Positions 8,505 to 17,904 of a DNA stretch of 53,473 nucleotides are shown here, piece after piece (position 1 is the stretch's first letter; each line of letters opens with the position of its first letter). Origin of the DNA: JBLHHI01 sp047614125 (GTDB lineage Bacteria > Bacteroidota > Bacteroidia > NS11-12g > UBA9320); NCBI GenBank assembly GCA_047614125.1, contig JBLHHI010000005.1, positions 1 to 53,473 of the forward strand. The letters run 5' to 3'. The position numbers and the translations under genes are program-made. The notes under the pieces are model-generated. The model did no database searches and was not told the origin of the DNA. It saw only the letters and a program-made list of their open reading frames with translations.

Positions 8505-9686
8505 ATGGTAGAACACAACGGTAAATTTAAACGAGTGCTAAAGAGAGTCATCTATGGCCTCATTGCGGTAATATTAATCGGTATCTTGGTTATAATACTA
8601 ACAGGCAACAACCATTTTTTCAAGCTCTTTGCCAATACCGTGATGAAAGGAAGACTTGGACCCAGCATTGATGAATATGAAATTTTTGAATACAGAAGCG
8701 TAGGCGTTGGAACTCCGACCCAATGGCCTCGCAACGAAGCATACAATAAAGTTTCACTAACGGATGCAGAACTCGCCTTTACCAACGATTATGGAACTGC
8801 CGCCTTTTTGGTTGCCAAGGAAGGGGAGTTGATCTTTGAAAAATACTGGGGAGATTATTCAGATTCTTCGTACACCAACAGCTGGTCTATGGCCAAAAGC
8901 ATTGTATCGCACCTAATTGGGTGCGCCATTAAAGACGGCTTGATCGCGAGCGAAAACGAATCCATCGGCAAATATCTAGATCAGTATTCCGGCACAAAGG
9001 TGACCATTCGAGACCTTCTTACAATGAGTTCGGGTTTTAACTTTGATGAACACTATTTGAACCCATTTGCCTATCCAGCAAAATCATTGTATGGGTCTGA
9101 TATTGAGCGCGTTCATCGCGATTATCGACCCAATGCAGATCCGGGAATTTTCTTCGATTACCAAAGCGGAAATACCGAAGTTTTATGTTTTATCTTATCA
9201 AAGGTGACGAAGAAATCGGTGAGTGAATACGCCTCCGAAAAGCTTTGGAAACCCATTGGTGCTGAACATCCTGCTCGTTGGAGTTTGGATCACATAAATG
9301 GCATAGAAAAGGGATATTGTTGTTTTAATTCGAACGCACGTGATTTTGCAAAATTTGGCCAGCTTTATTTGAATAAAGGCATGGTTCAGGGCGATGCATT
9401 GATTGACCCCATTTACTTTGATATGGCCACCAATCAAGCCAAATTGTTAACCTTAGATGGGAAAAAATGCACCAAATACGGTTACCAGTGGTGGATTTTG
9501 GACAGTGCAGAAGAACACATCTTTTACGCACGTGGCATTCAAGGCCAGTATATTTTCATTCTTCCTAAGAGTGGGTTGGTAATTGTGCGCCTGGGTCATA
9601 GTAGAACTCAAGAACAACACAACGGTCATCCGTTGGATGTGTATGAATACATTAAGTTGGGGAAGCGATTAGCGGGAGTTAACTAA
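8505..9686 (+). CDS. Serine hydrolase, beta-lactamase class C family (NylB/EstB-like)
   Basis: This 393 aa protein is anchored by an N-terminal transmembrane helix (about 14-34), with the hydrolase domain expected in the periplasm. The nucleophile motif SxxK is SMAK at residues 128-131. The second motif is Tyr217 in FDYQSGNTEVL, which resembles 6-aminohexanoate-dimer hydrolases and esterases of this fold more than true AmpC enzymes. The third motif region is ARGIQGQYIFILP. Substrate is unknown; antibiotic hydrolysis should not be assumed. An AAGGA sequence lies directly at the ATG. It overlaps lptB by 4 bp tail to tail. Confidence 0.87.
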   Translation: MVEHNGKFKRVLKRVIYGLIAVILIGILVIILTGNNHFFKLFANTVMKGRLGPSIDEYEIFEYRSVGVGTPTQWPRNEAYNKVSLTDAELAFTNDYGTAAFLVAKEGELIFEKYWGDYSDSSYTNSWSMAKSIVSHLIGCAIKDGLIASENESIGKYLDQYSGTKVTIRDLLTMSSGFNFDEHYLNPFAYPAKSLYGSDIERVHRDYRPNADPGIFFDYQSGNTEVLCFILSKVTKKSVSEYASEKLWKPIGAEHPARWSLDHINGIEKGYCCFNSNARDFAKFGQLYLNKGMVQGDALIDPIYFDMATNQAKLLTLDGKKCTKYGYQWWILDSAEEHIFYARGIQGQYIFILPKSGLVIVRLGHSRTQEQHNGHPLDVYEYIKLGKRLAGVN

Positions 9687-10420
9687 GGTCGCAACTCAAA
9701 GTTTTTACCTAAGTAAACGTTTCGCACGCGTTCGTCTGCAGCGAGTTCATCTGCCGTTCCTGACATAAGTATTTGTCCTTCAAAAAGCAAATAGGCCCGA
9801 TCTACAATGGTGAGCGTTTCGTGTACGTTGTGATCTGTAATTAGAACACCTATGTTCTTGCTAATCAGCTTTTTAACAATTTCTTGTATGTCTTCAACCG
9901 CAATGGGGTCTACGCCAGCAAAAGGCTCATCAAGTAAAATAAACTTGGGGTTTACGGCCAAAGCTCGTGCAATTTCCGTTCTTCTTCGTTCTCCACCAGA
10001 CAGTACATTTCCCATATTCTTTCGAACCCGTTCCAAACCAAATTCAGAAATCAGTCGCTCGAGTTCCTCTGCTTGTTCTTTCTTCGATAGCTTGGACAGT
10101 TCTAATACGGCCATTATATTATCCTCAACCGTTAGGTTTCGAAACACGGAAGCTTCTTGAGGCAAGTATCCAATGCCCTTTCGAGCTCGCCTGTACATGG
10201 CTTGCTTGGTTAAATCAACTCCATCAAGGCTAACTTTGCCAGCATCGGGTTTAATAAGTCCAACTACCATGTAAAAAGTGGTGGTCTTGCCCGCCCCATT
10301 TGGTCCCAGCAGACCAACAATCTCACCTTGTTTTACTTGAATGCTCACGTCGTTCACCACCTTTCTCTTGCGGTATTGCTTCACTAAATTATCGGCACGT
10401 AAAATCATTGATTCACTCAT
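9683..10420 (-). CDS. lptB: LPS export ABC transporter ATP-binding protein
   Basis: LptB is the cytoplasmic ATPase that drives LptFG to extract lipopolysaccharide from the inner membrane. The 245 aa protein has Walker A GPNGAGKTT (39-47), Q-loop LPQEASVFR, ABC signature LSGGERRR (140-147), Walker B FILLDEPFAGVDP (160-172) and the switch histidine in LITDHNVHETL, all typical of LptB. The short loop TVEDNIMAVLEL also matches. A perfect -7 box TACTTTTG (10441-10434) lies 14 bp upstream of the ATG. Confidence 0.95.
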   Translation of the reverse strand: MSESMILRADNLVKQYRKRKVVNDVSIQVKQGEIVGLLGPNGAGKTTTFYMVVGLIKPDAGKVSLDGVDLTKQAMYRRARKGIGYLPQEASVFRNLTVEDNIMAVLELSKLSKKEQAEELERLISEFGLERVRKNMGNVLSGGERRRTEIARALAVNPKFILLDEPFAGVDPIAVEDIQEIVKKLISKNIGVLITDHNVHETLTIVDRAYLLFEGQILMSGTADELAADERVRNVYLGKNFELRP

Positions 10421-10433
10421 ATCCTAGAGGTTG

Positions 10434-10441
10434 CAAAAGTA
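10434..10441 (-). promoter_or_regulatory. -7 box for lptB
   Basis: TACTTTTG matches TAnnTTTG exactly, 14 bp upstream of lptB. No convincing -33 element was found. Confidence 0.45.
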
Positions 10442-10625
10442 CAACGATGCAAAGTAAGAGATGTTTTTTGATATTGAGATTAATCATTGATGGATTGAAG
10501 GTTTTATCCACTGGTTTGGCCAAACAATAAATAATGGGGTGGTGGCTATGACACCGTGGAATCGCTATAACACATATTAAAAACCATTCAACCTCAAATA
10601 TTAATCCCATCCATACCAAATATAT

Positions 10626-10654
10626 TTGAAGATTCGTTAAGTAAACTATATTTG
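10626..10654 (+). promoter_or_regulatory. Promoter of the outer-membrane barrel gene
   Basis: A -33 TTG at 10626-10628 and a perfect -7 TATATTTG at 10647-10654 are separated by 18 bp. This is close to the spacing known for the Bacteroidota primary sigma factor. The ATG follows 23 bp after the -7 box. Confidence 0.6.
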
Positions 10655-10676
10655 TAAAAGTTCAAAAAAACATTCT

Positions 10677-11423
10677 ATGAACAAGATTAAAAAAGTAATT
10701 GCCTTGGTTGTGATAGCGTCAACCTCAATTTCTATGGCCAACGCTCAATGGTATTTAGGCCTTCGAGCCGGATTAAACATGGCATCTTTAAATGCCAACA
10801 CGGGCGCCGAAAGCAGCTCCATCATGGGCATACACGGCGGATTGACCACAAAATATCAGTTTAAGAAAAAACTTTCAATTGGCGCTGACGCCTTGTACAG
10901 CACGATGGGTTCTAACCTTACCACCACAATCAATGCTGGTGGCGCAACGGTTTCTACAAAGCAAACCATTGGCATAACCTACGTACATGTGCCACTTTAT
11001 CTAAACTTTGAAATTCCATTGGTTCCAGAACAACTGGTTCCTTATCGCACCAAAGAATCCTTTTCTTCCATTCACTTATATGGTGGTGGCTTTTTTGGAT
11101 ACGCCTTGGGTGCTTCTTCAGAATCCGTAATAACAACTACAAACAGCGATCAATCAACTACCGTTACCGCCGTTCCTAAAGCAGATTTTACTTCAGATTT
11201 ATACAATCCCATCGACTTTGGAATTATAGCCGGTGCTGGGGTTTCCTTTCGATTGGATGAGGCTAAAAGACAACGGGTTGGATTGGATTTTAGATACTTA
11301 ATGGGCTTTTCTGATTTCGATAATACAGAGGCAGCAACTATGACGAATAGTGCCATACAAATTTCGTTGAGCTACCAGTTTAAGCTCACGGAACGCATCT
11401 ATACAAATCGACACAAGAACTAG
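10677..11423 (+). CDS. Outer-membrane beta-barrel protein (PorT/OMP_b-brl family)
   Basis: This 248 aa protein has a cleavable signal peptide (MNKIKKVIALVVIASTSI, cleavage near ANA-QW). An opening strand YLGLRAGLNMASL is followed by alternating polar/aromatic strands such as SIGADALYSTMGSN and VHVPLYLNFEIPL, and it ends in IQISLSYQFKL plus a short tail. This is the pattern of a small eight-stranded outer-membrane barrel. It may be structural or a small porin; function is unknown. A clear terminator follows. Confidence 0.8.
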   Translation: MNKIKKVIALVVIASTSISMANAQWYLGLRAGLNMASLNANTGAESSSIMGIHGGLTTKYQFKKKLSIGADALYSTMGSNLTTTINAGGATVSTKQTIGITYVHVPLYLNFEIPLVPEQLVPYRTKESFSSIHLYGGGFFGYALGASSESVITTTNSDQSTTVTAVPKADFTSDLYNPIDFGIIAGAGVSFRLDEAKRQRVGLDFRYLMGFSDFDNTEAATMTNSAIQISLSYQFKLTERIYTNRHKN

Positions 11424-11445
11424 ATTTCACTAAACGATAAAAAAA

Positions 11446-11473
11446 GGTATTGAGATTCTCAGTGCCTTTTTTT
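11446..11473 (+). terminator. Rho-independent terminator after the barrel gene
   Basis: A 9-bp stem GGTATTGAG/CTCAGTGCC (two G-T pairs) with a 3-nt loop is followed by seven T. Confidence 0.8.
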
Positions 11474-11539
11474 ATGCCTGTTCTTTGCTTATAAACTTGA
11501 GATTGATCAATGCCTTGCAACGCTAAATATTCATAGAAC

Positions 11540-12043
11540 TTAGGCTAACACTAGATCCCAAACCAAATCACCTTCGTAGCCCTTTGCCATGCAATAATTC
11601 GCTACTTTTCGGTTTTGAATAAAAAGATTGGAGCCTCTGTAATCCCTTCTCTTTCTTGCAATTAGTTCCGTTAAAACCTCAAGGTATATTTCTTCATCTA
11701 TCTCTGAGAGCGCTTTTTTTATGCAGTATTCACTGATCTGCCTGCGTTTCAACTCAATCTTAATCTTAACTCTTCCCCATTTTTTAACCTTAAATTTTCC
11801 ACGGGCAAAGGCACAAGAAAAACGGAGCTCATTCAAGTAGTTGTTTTCTATTAACCTAGAAATATTTTCCTCAACTTCGGGTGTTGGAAGGCCATACTGA
11901 TATAATCTAGAGCGAACCTCGGCATGACAGCGTTCTTGGTACGAGCAATACTTTAAAATCAACGCCCACGCTTCATCCGAACTGTATTTTTTCTTAAAAT
12001 CGGAAGCTTCATCTTTCACCCAACAAAAAAACAAAAGAATCAT
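11540..12043 (-). CDS. recX: Regulatory protein RecX
   Basis: RecX binds RecA filaments and limits their activity. The protein (up to 167 aa) is a chain of short three-helix repeats with the family pattern: EAWALILKYCSYQERCHAEV, then ISRLIENNYLNELRFSCAFA, then WGRVKIKIELKRRQI. The start is uncertain. ATG 12043 gives an odd hydrophobic start (MILLFFCW) coded by T-rich, promoter-like DNA; a GTG at 12019 (VKDEASDF) is an equally good alternative. recA is not in the window. The gene is divergent from murF-alr. Confidence 0.82.
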   Translation of the reverse strand: MILLFFCWVKDEASDFKKKYSSDEAWALILKYCSYQERCHAEVRSRLYQYGLPTPEVEENISRLIENNYLNELRFSCAFARGKFKVKKWGRVKIKIELKRRQISEYCIKKALSEIDEEIYLEVLTELIARKRRDYRGSNLFIQNRKVANYCMAKGYEGDLVWDLVLA

Positions 12044-12068
12044 GGGCTTTCAAACCCACGGTGTTCCG

Positions 12069-12076
12069 TACTTTTG
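12069..12076 (+). promoter_or_regulatory. -7 box deciding the murF-alr start
   Basis: TACTTTTG is a perfect TAnnTTTG box, 7 bp upstream of ATG 12084. It lies downstream of the in-frame ATG at 12042, so 12084 is the more credible start and the leader is only a few bases long or absent. Confidence 0.5.
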
Positions 12077-12083
12077 TTTACGC

Positions 12084-14549
12084 ATGCAATACTCTGTCGA
12101 AGAATTGGCCAAAATAATGAAAGCCCGCCTTGAAGGCGCTGCTCCAAACGAGATTCACCATATTCTCACGGATTCGCGACAAGCCTTTGTTCCCAAATCC
12201 ACCGTTTTTTTTGCCCTACAAACCGTCAAAAACGATGGCCACAACTACGTATCCGATTTAATATCCCGAGGTTGTACGGTGTTTGTTGTGAGCAAGTTGC
12301 CCATAAAAGTGGTGGGATGCTTTTTGGTGGTAAACAATACTTTTGAGGCACTTCAGCTTTTGGCAGAACACCATCGTTTGCAATTTAATTACCCTGTTAT
12401 AGCCATTACGGGTAGCAACGGCAAAACCATTGTAAAGGAATGGATTTATCAGGTACTTCATCACGCTAAAACAATTGTACGCAGCCCAAAGAGCTACAAC
12501 AGCCAATTGGGTGTTCCCCTGTCTGTTTTGCAAATGGAAGATCATCATACCCTCGGTGTATTCGAGGCTGGTATATCTGAACCTGGCGAAATGACTCGGC
12601 TTCAAGATATTATTAAACCAACCATCGGAATCTTCACCAATATCGGTGATGCTCATGCCTCAGGTTTTAAAACCCTAGAATCCAAAATAGCCGAGAAGCT
12701 CATCTTGTTTAAAGACGTAGATGTTTTGATTTATCAACGAGGTTTCAATGATGGTTTTAGTTCAGCAATCCAGAACTTTATAAAACAGCAGAATTGCCGG
12801 AGTCTTTCTTGGTCGTTCGTGAATGGTGCTGATGTTAAGGTTGTTGCTACCAATTTAGATGCAGCTCGAACACAATTAGAACTGCGTTACCTGGGTGAAC
12901 TTTTTGAAATTATCGTACCTTTTACAGAGGAGGTCTCCCTCGAAAACATCATCCATGTTGGAATTGTTTGCCTTGCCCTCGAGTTGAAATTGGACGTTCT
13001 TTCTTCGTATTTCGAACACATACAACCGGTAGAAATGCGCCTAACACATAAGGATGGTATAAATGGTTGTAACCTGGTTTCCGACTTTTATAACAACGAT
13101 TTAAAATCATTAGACATTGCGTTAAATTGGGCTAGCCGTCAAAATACCGACCTGCCAAGAACGGTTATTCTTTCCGACATTTTACAAAGTGAGTTGTCAG
13201 AACCCAACCTTTTTGCCGAGATCAATCGAATCCTTGTGCAGCATGCGGTGGATCGATTGTTTGGGATTGGCAAGGGTTTTACATCCCATTCCGATAAAAT
13301 TGAAATTAAGAATTCCCAATTCTTCACCTCTACCGAACATTTTTTAAATGAGTTTTCTCAGCTGCATTTTTCCAACGAAGTAATCGTGTTAAAAGGTGCT
13401 CGAAACTTTGCGTTTGAACGGATTGAAAAGAAGCTGGAGCGCCTGGTGCATCACACGGTGCTGGAAGTGAACCTAAATGCAATGGCTCATAACTTAGACT
13501 TCATTCGATTTGGCTTACCCAAAGGAACCAAGATTATGGCCATGGTAAAGGCCTTTGGATATGGGAGTGGATCGCTGGAAATAGCACACTTTCTTCAATT
13601 CTATGGTGCTGATTATCTGGGCGTTGCCTACGCTGATGAGGGCGTTGCATTGCGCTTGGATGGAATCCGAATTCCCATCATGGTTATGAATGCCGATGAA
13701 GATGGCTTTGATAAAATGTTGGAGCATTCACTCGAACCCGTCTTATACAACAAGCGGAGTTTTGACAAATTTTCGGCGCTTGCCAAAGAACAGATAAAGG
13801 GCAAGGCTCGTTGCCACATAGAAATAAATACTGGGATGAACCGGTTGGGCTTTGATGTGGATGAAGTTGATTGGGTGAGCGAACAACTTAGACAAACGAA
13901 TCAAATCGAACTTGCCTCCATTTTTAGTCATTATGCCACGAGCGAAGGCGACAACTTGGATGATCAAAACTTGGTTCATACGCAAACCAATTTGTTTATC
14001 AAGGCATTCAACAAGCTTAGCCAAAACTTGGGTTATCCTATTTTAAAACACATTTCCAATTCGGGTGCATCGCTTCACTACAAGGCGTACAGCTTCGATT
14101 TGGTACGGATTGGAATTGGAATGCACGGCATTGACCCAAAGGGTGATCAACTACATAACTTACTGCCTGTTAGTACGTTAAAATGTCGTATATCTCAGCT
14201 TAGAAAGGTAGAGCCCAATCAAGGCGTTGGCTATGGCAATCTTTCTAAATCCAATAAAACCCGAACCATTGCCGTGGTTTCCATTGGGTATGCAGATGGC
14301 CTAAATCGATTGGCTAACAAAGAGGGATACTTCTTGATTAATGGCCAGAAAGCCCCCATTGTAGGAAATATATGCATGGATATGACGATGTGTGACGTAT
14401 CCAATATTTCATGCAAGGAAGGAGATGAAGTTGTTGTATTTGGACTTGAGCCAAGTTTAACGCAAATGGCAAAATGGAGCGCTACCATACCATACGAGGT
14501 ATTAACCTCTGTTTCTCAACGTGTTAAGCGGGTTTATAGCGAGGAATGA
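12084..14549 (+). CDS. murF-alr: Bifunctional MurF ligase / alanine racemase
   Basis: This is an 821 aa fusion of two peptidoglycan enzymes. The N-terminal half is a MurF-type ligase that adds D-Ala-D-Ala to UDP-MurNAc-tripeptide; its ATP-binding loop is TGSNGKT (about 109-115). The C-terminal half, from about residue 455, is a PLP-dependent alanine racemase that makes D-Ala: PLP lysine Lys489 in MVKAFGYGSG, and the second catalytic base Tyr717 in GVGYGN. The fusion is common in Bacteroidota and joins supply of D-Ala to its use. I use ATG 12084 (MQYSVEELAKIM), which matches the usual MurF N-terminus. In the ligase loop, Ile follows GKT (GKTIVKEW) where MurF often has T/S. Confidence 0.95.
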   Translation: MQYSVEELAKIMKARLEGAAPNEIHHILTDSRQAFVPKSTVFFALQTVKNDGHNYVSDLISRGCTVFVVSKLPIKVVGCFLVVNNTFEALQLLAEHHRLQFNYPVIAITGSNGKTIVKEWIYQVLHHAKTIVRSPKSYNSQLGVPLSVLQMEDHHTLGVFEAGISEPGEMTRLQDIIKPTIGIFTNIGDAHASGFKTLESKIAEKLILFKDVDVLIYQRGFNDGFSSAIQNFIKQQNCRSLSWSFVNGADVKVVATNLDAARTQLELRYLGELFEIIVPFTEEVSLENIIHVGIVCLALELKLDVLSSYFEHIQPVEMRLTHKDGINGCNLVSDFYNNDLKSLDIALNWASRQNTDLPRTVILSDILQSELSEPNLFAEINRILVQHAVDRLFGIGKGFTSHSDKIEIKNSQFFTSTEHFLNEFSQLHFSNEVIVLKGARNFAFERIEKKLERLVHHTVLEVNLNAMAHNLDFIRFGLPKGTKIMAMVKAFGYGSGSLEIAHFLQFYGADYLGVAYADEGVALRLDGIRIPIMVMNADEDGFDKMLEHSLEPVLYNKRSFDKFSALAKEQIKGKARCHIEINTGMNRLGFDVDEVDWVSEQLRQTNQIELASIFSHYATSEGDNLDDQNLVHTQTNLFIKAFNKLSQNLGYPILKHISNSGASLHYKAYSFDLVRIGIGMHGIDPKGDQLHNLLPVSTLKCRISQLRKVEPNQGVGYGNLSKSNKTRTIAVVSIGYADGLNRLANKEGYFLINGQKAPIVGNICMDMTMCDVSNISCKEGDEVVVFGLEPSLTQMAKWSATIPYEVLTSVSQRVKRVYSEE

Positions 14550-14689
14550 ATGGATGAATTGTCAATGGTTGTTTGGTTTCAAGTTTATGGTTTAAGTAAA
14601 CGCACATAACAGATAAGGAGAGATTCATCCATTAAAAGCCTCGTGTTTTATCTCGAGGATGGGATAGTTCATAGAGCTCTGAACATAGA

Positions 14690-16405
14690 TCATTTAGCCA
14701 GACGAAGATCTTTCACCATTAACTCAACCTTAGATACTCCTCGAAACACATTTTCTTCAATGGTGTAAACCATGTCAAAGCGTTGACCGTTTCGAATTCG
14801 ATCGTACCATGGTCCTAAGCCAAAAGCAGTGGCTCCAATGGCCTTAGGGCATTCGTCGGAAACTACATTGAGCTTTAAATGAGCATAACCGGCACCCATT
14901 GTTTTGGCATTTCCAGAGTCGTAAATATTTCTTGAAATAAAGATGGGTTTCATGTTACCTGGGCCGTGGGGTGCAAACTTGCGCAAGTTGGTAAGCAACT
15001 GCCTACTAACGGCTTGCAGCGAAAGTTCTGCTTCATATTCAACAACCGGAGTGAGCTCGTCTGTAGTTAAATGTTCAGCAGTAGCTTCAAATTCTTTGAT
15101 AAATGCATCCAGATTTTCTGGAAGAAGCTTTAACCCTGCAGCAAACTTATGTCCTCCAAATTGAATGAGGTGATGGGCTGTTTTAGTGAGCGCATCGTGC
15201 ACATCAAATGCTGCAATGGAGCGCGCCGAACCCATGTATTTGCCATCGGATTTGGTGAGCACAATGGTTGGTTTGTAATGTTGCTCAATGAGTCTACTTG
15301 CAACTATGCCAACCACTCCTTTATGCCAATTTTCATTGTGTACCACAGTGGTTTTTCGGAGATGATGTTCGGGTGTTTGACCAATTTGCTGCAATGCCTC
15401 TTTGGTCATTGCAGCATCCAAACCCTTCCGATCGGTATTGTATTGATTCAACTCAAAAGCCAGTTTTACCGCCTCTTCCGGATTTTCTGCCAGAAGTAAA
15501 CGCACGGCTGCTTTGGCATCCGCCATTCTTCCAGCGGCATTAATTCGGGGCCCAATCATAAAAACTACATCCGTAACATCCACATCTTCTTTTAAAATAA
15601 AGTTATCGATGATGGATTTCAACCCAGGGCAAGGTTTATCACGCAGCTTTTGGAGGCCATGCCAGGCCAGGGTTCGGTTTTCATCTTGTATTGGCACTAA
15701 ATCGGAAGCTATGCTTACGGCCACTAAGTCGAGATATTCCAGATAGTTTTCAACTGGATCTCCCCAAGCCTCCGTTAAGGCTTGCGCAAGTTTAAAGCCA
15801 ATTCCACAGCCCGAAAGTTCTTTAAATGGGTAGTCACAATCAGCCCGCTTAGGATCCAATACCGCAACTGCGCTGGGCAAGGTGCTTCCCGGAAGATGGT
15901 GGTCGCAGATTATGTAATCGATGTTTAAGGTCTTGGCATAGTCGACTAATTCTACAGAACGAATTCCACAATCGAGGGCTACAATGAGGGTACATCCTGC
16001 CGCCGAAGCGCGTTGAATTGAAATTTCTGAAATTCCATATCCTTCTAAATCTCGATCGGGTATGTAGTAATCGATGTTGCCAATAAACTGTCGTAAAAAC
16101 GAGTACATTAGAGCAACGCTTGTGGTTCCATCCACGTCGTAATCTCCGTAGACCCAAACGCACTCATTTTGGTCAATTGCCCTCGTGATGCGATCAACAG
16201 CCGCTTGCATATCCTTCATTAACAACGGGTTATGAAGAGAAGCCAAGTCAGGACTGAAAAAACGGACAGCATCTTCCCGGGCAGTTATTCCTCGGTTAAT
16301 GAGTAATTGAGAGAAGAGTTGATTGGTTCCCAAGTTTTCGGAAACTTCTTGGAGTTTCTTGGCATCCTCAACCGAAGTTGGGATCCATTTTTTAACATTG
16401 TTCAT
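14690..16405 (-). CDS. recJ: Single-stranded-DNA-specific exonuclease RecJ
   Basis: RecJ degrades single-stranded DNA 5' to 3' in recombination and mismatch repair. The 571 aa protein has the DHH-family motifs YGDYDVDGTTSVALMYSF, VALDCGI and IICDHHLPG, a DHHA1 domain with GVVGIVASRLIEQHYKPT and GGHKFAAGL, and a C-terminal OB-fold. This length is the family norm. It is followed 60 bp away by the PfkB kinase gene upstream on the same strand, so the two may share a transcript. Confidence 0.96.
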   Translation of the reverse strand: MNNVKKWIPTSVEDAKKLQEVSENLGTNQLFSQLLINRGITAREDAVRFFSPDLASLHNPLLMKDMQAAVDRITRAIDQNECVWVYGDYDVDGTTSVALMYSFLRQFIGNIDYYIPDRDLEGYGISEISIQRASAAGCTLIVALDCGIRSVELVDYAKTLNIDYIICDHHLPGSTLPSAVAVLDPKRADCDYPFKELSGCGIGFKLAQALTEAWGDPVENYLEYLDLVAVSIASDLVPIQDENRTLAWHGLQKLRDKPCPGLKSIIDNFILKEDVDVTDVVFMIGPRINAAGRMADAKAAVRLLLAENPEEAVKLAFELNQYNTDRKGLDAAMTKEALQQIGQTPEHHLRKTTVVHNENWHKGVVGIVASRLIEQHYKPTIVLTKSDGKYMGSARSIAAFDVHDALTKTAHHLIQFGGHKFAAGLKLLPENLDAFIKEFEATAEHLTTDELTPVVEYEAELSLQAVSRQLLTNLRKFAPHGPGNMKPIFISRNIYDSGNAKTMGAGYAHLKLNVVSDECPKAIGATAFGLGPWYDRIRNGQRFDMVYTIEENVFRGVSKVELMVKDLRLAK

Positions 16406-16465
16406 ACAGATAAATGGTTGGTTTGTTTCAGTACAAATATCACCATTTATTGGACAATTTCGAAT

Positions 16466-17389
16466 TTAGGTCAACTGTATGTCGACTGCAGAAAGTGAAA
16501 TGAACGCATTTACACGATTGTCGATTTCTTTTTGAGTAAGGTTTACAAGACGTTCTGTACCAAATTTTTCAACGCAAAAAGATGCCATAGCCGAACCGTA
16601 CAAAATGGCACGTTTCATATTTTCGAAACTGATGTCGTTCGTTTTAGCCAAGTAGCCAATAAATCCACCGGCAAAGCTATCTCCAGCTCCCGTTGGATCA
16701 AAAACTTCTTCGAGCGGTAAGGCCGGTGCAAAAAACACGTTATCGCCATGAAACAACAAGGCCCCATGCTCTCCCTTCTTGATTATCAGATATTTAGGCC
16801 CCATCTTGCGAATGATCTTACTAGCCTTTAACAGACTGTATTCTCCGCTGAGCTGGCGTGCCTCTTCATCGTTAATGATCAAAACATCCACCTCTTTTAA
16901 AGTGGTCTTTAAATCATCCATGGCAATGTCCATCCAAAAATTCATGGTATCCATGGCAACGAGTTTCGGGCGTTTTTTAAGCCTCGAAATAACGGTGGAT
17001 TGAACTTGAGGAGAAAGGTTACCCAGCATCAAAAAATCGGTTTGTTGATACGAATCTGGAACAATAGGGTCAAAATCACCCAAGACGTTTAACTCCGTAA
17101 TAAGCGTATCTCGACTGTTCATGTCGTTGTGATACTTACCGCTCCAAAAAAATGATTTTTCGCCTTTTTTAATTTGCAAACCTTCAACATCCACACCCAT
17201 GTTGGTGAGTAAGTCGATGTGTTTCTGTGGAAAGTCATCGCCAACGACGGCAACCAAATTGATGTTTTTTGTTAAATACGAAGAGGCCATAGATATATAG
17301 GTAGCCGCTCCTCCAATAATTTTGTCGGTCTTACCAAAGGGAGTTTCAATGGCGTCGAAGGCAACACTGCCGATGATTAATAAGCTCAT
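16466..17389 (-). CDS. PfkB-family sugar/nucleoside kinase
   Basis: This 307 aa ribokinase-fold enzyme phosphorylates a small hydroxyl substrate with ATP. It shows the N-terminal GGAATYISMASSYL substrate loop and the C-terminal anion-hole/catalytic motif DPTGAGDSFAGGFIG. The substrate is not clear; the family includes ribokinase, adenosine kinase and fructokinase. I start at ATG 17389 (MSLLIIGS) because the longer reading begins with TTG at 17407 and overlaps a -7-like CATTTTTG. Confidence 0.88.
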   Translation of the reverse strand: MSLLIIGSVAFDAIETPFGKTDKIIGGAATYISMASSYLTKNINLVAVVGDDFPQKHIDLLTNMGVDVEGLQIKKGEKSFFWSGKYHNDMNSRDTLITELNVLGDFDPIVPDSYQQTDFLMLGNLSPQVQSTVISRLKKRPKLVAMDTMNFWMDIAMDDLKTTLKEVDVLIINDEEARQLSGEYSLLKASKIIRKMGPKYLIIKKGEHGALLFHGDNVFFAPALPLEEVFDPTGAGDSFAGGFIGYLAKTNDISFENMKRAILYGSAMASFCVEKFGTERLVNLTQKEIDNRVNAFISLSAVDIQLT

Positions 17390-17566
17390 GTATAAATTTT
17401 GGTGCAAAAATGCACTTTAAGAATTAAAAAAACGACTCGCGTCCAGAAGAAGATATAAGGCTGAGGTATTGGCTAAAATCAAGCGATTCTACCGTTATTT
17501 GATTCCCCAATAAATCCTCGATTATGCAGGCATTTACAGCAATAAAAAAAAATCCTAAAAAAGTAT

Positions 17567-17595
17567 TTTGCAACCGGTAGATTAAATTATTTTTG
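17567..17595 (+). promoter_or_regulatory. Promoter of tRNA-Asn
   Basis: A -33 TTTG at 17567-17570 and a perfect -7 TATTTTTG at 17588-17595, 17 bp apart, lie 16 bp upstream of the tRNA 5' end. Confidence 0.65.
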
Positions 17596-17611
17596 CACCT
17601 CTTTTAGAAAC

Positions 17612-17685
17612 GCCTCATTAGCTCAGTTGGTTAGAGCGACGGACTGTTAATCCGCAGGTCCCAGGTTCGAGTCCTGGATGGGGCG
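17612..17685 (+). tRNA. tRNA-Asn (GTT)
   Basis: A 74-nt cloverleaf: acceptor GCCTCAT/ATGGGGC, D-arm GCTCAGTTGGTTAGAGC, anticodon loop CTGTTAA with anticodon GTT, T-arm CCAGG-TTCGAGT-CCTGG, discriminator G. CCA is not encoded. Confidence 0.97.
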
Positions 17686-17693
17686 CTAAAATT

Positions 17694-17724
17694 AAAATCC
17701 CGACTTCGGTTGGGATTTTTTTTT
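17694..17724 (+). terminator. Terminator after tRNA-Asn
   Basis: The hairpin AATCCCGAC-TTCG-GTTGGGATT is followed by a T run. It has a stable UUCG-type loop. Confidence 0.8.
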
Positions 17725-17800
17725 GCCCCATTCAGGGCGAGAAGTAAGATCCCGACAACAACGTGCTTAGGAGCGCAGCGACGAAGTAGGTGTTCGTCGG

Positions 17801-17856
17801 GGAGTCCTGGATAGGGCGCTAAAATTAAAATCCTGACTTTAGTCGAGATTTTTTTT
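17801..17856 (+). repeat. Degenerate second copy of the tRNA-Asn 3' end plus terminator
   Basis: GAGTCCTGGAT and AGGGCGCTAAAATTAAAATC repeat the tRNA tail (17670 onward) and its terminator about 132 bp downstream, with a few substitutions. The second terminator stem (AATCCTGACT/AGTCGAGATT) keeps pairing with one mismatch and is followed by a T run. It is too short to be a tRNA. Confidence 0.8.
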
Positions 17857-17904
17857 GTGAAACATTTAGACGAGAAATCGATCCGCCATCAAGCATCTGG
17901 TGGA

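Noticed and set aside
8505..9686. Serine hydrolase as an antibiotic-resistance beta-lactamase
   Set aside because: The active-site context resembles esterase/amide hydrolases of the fold, and there is a membrane anchor; resistance cannot be claimed.
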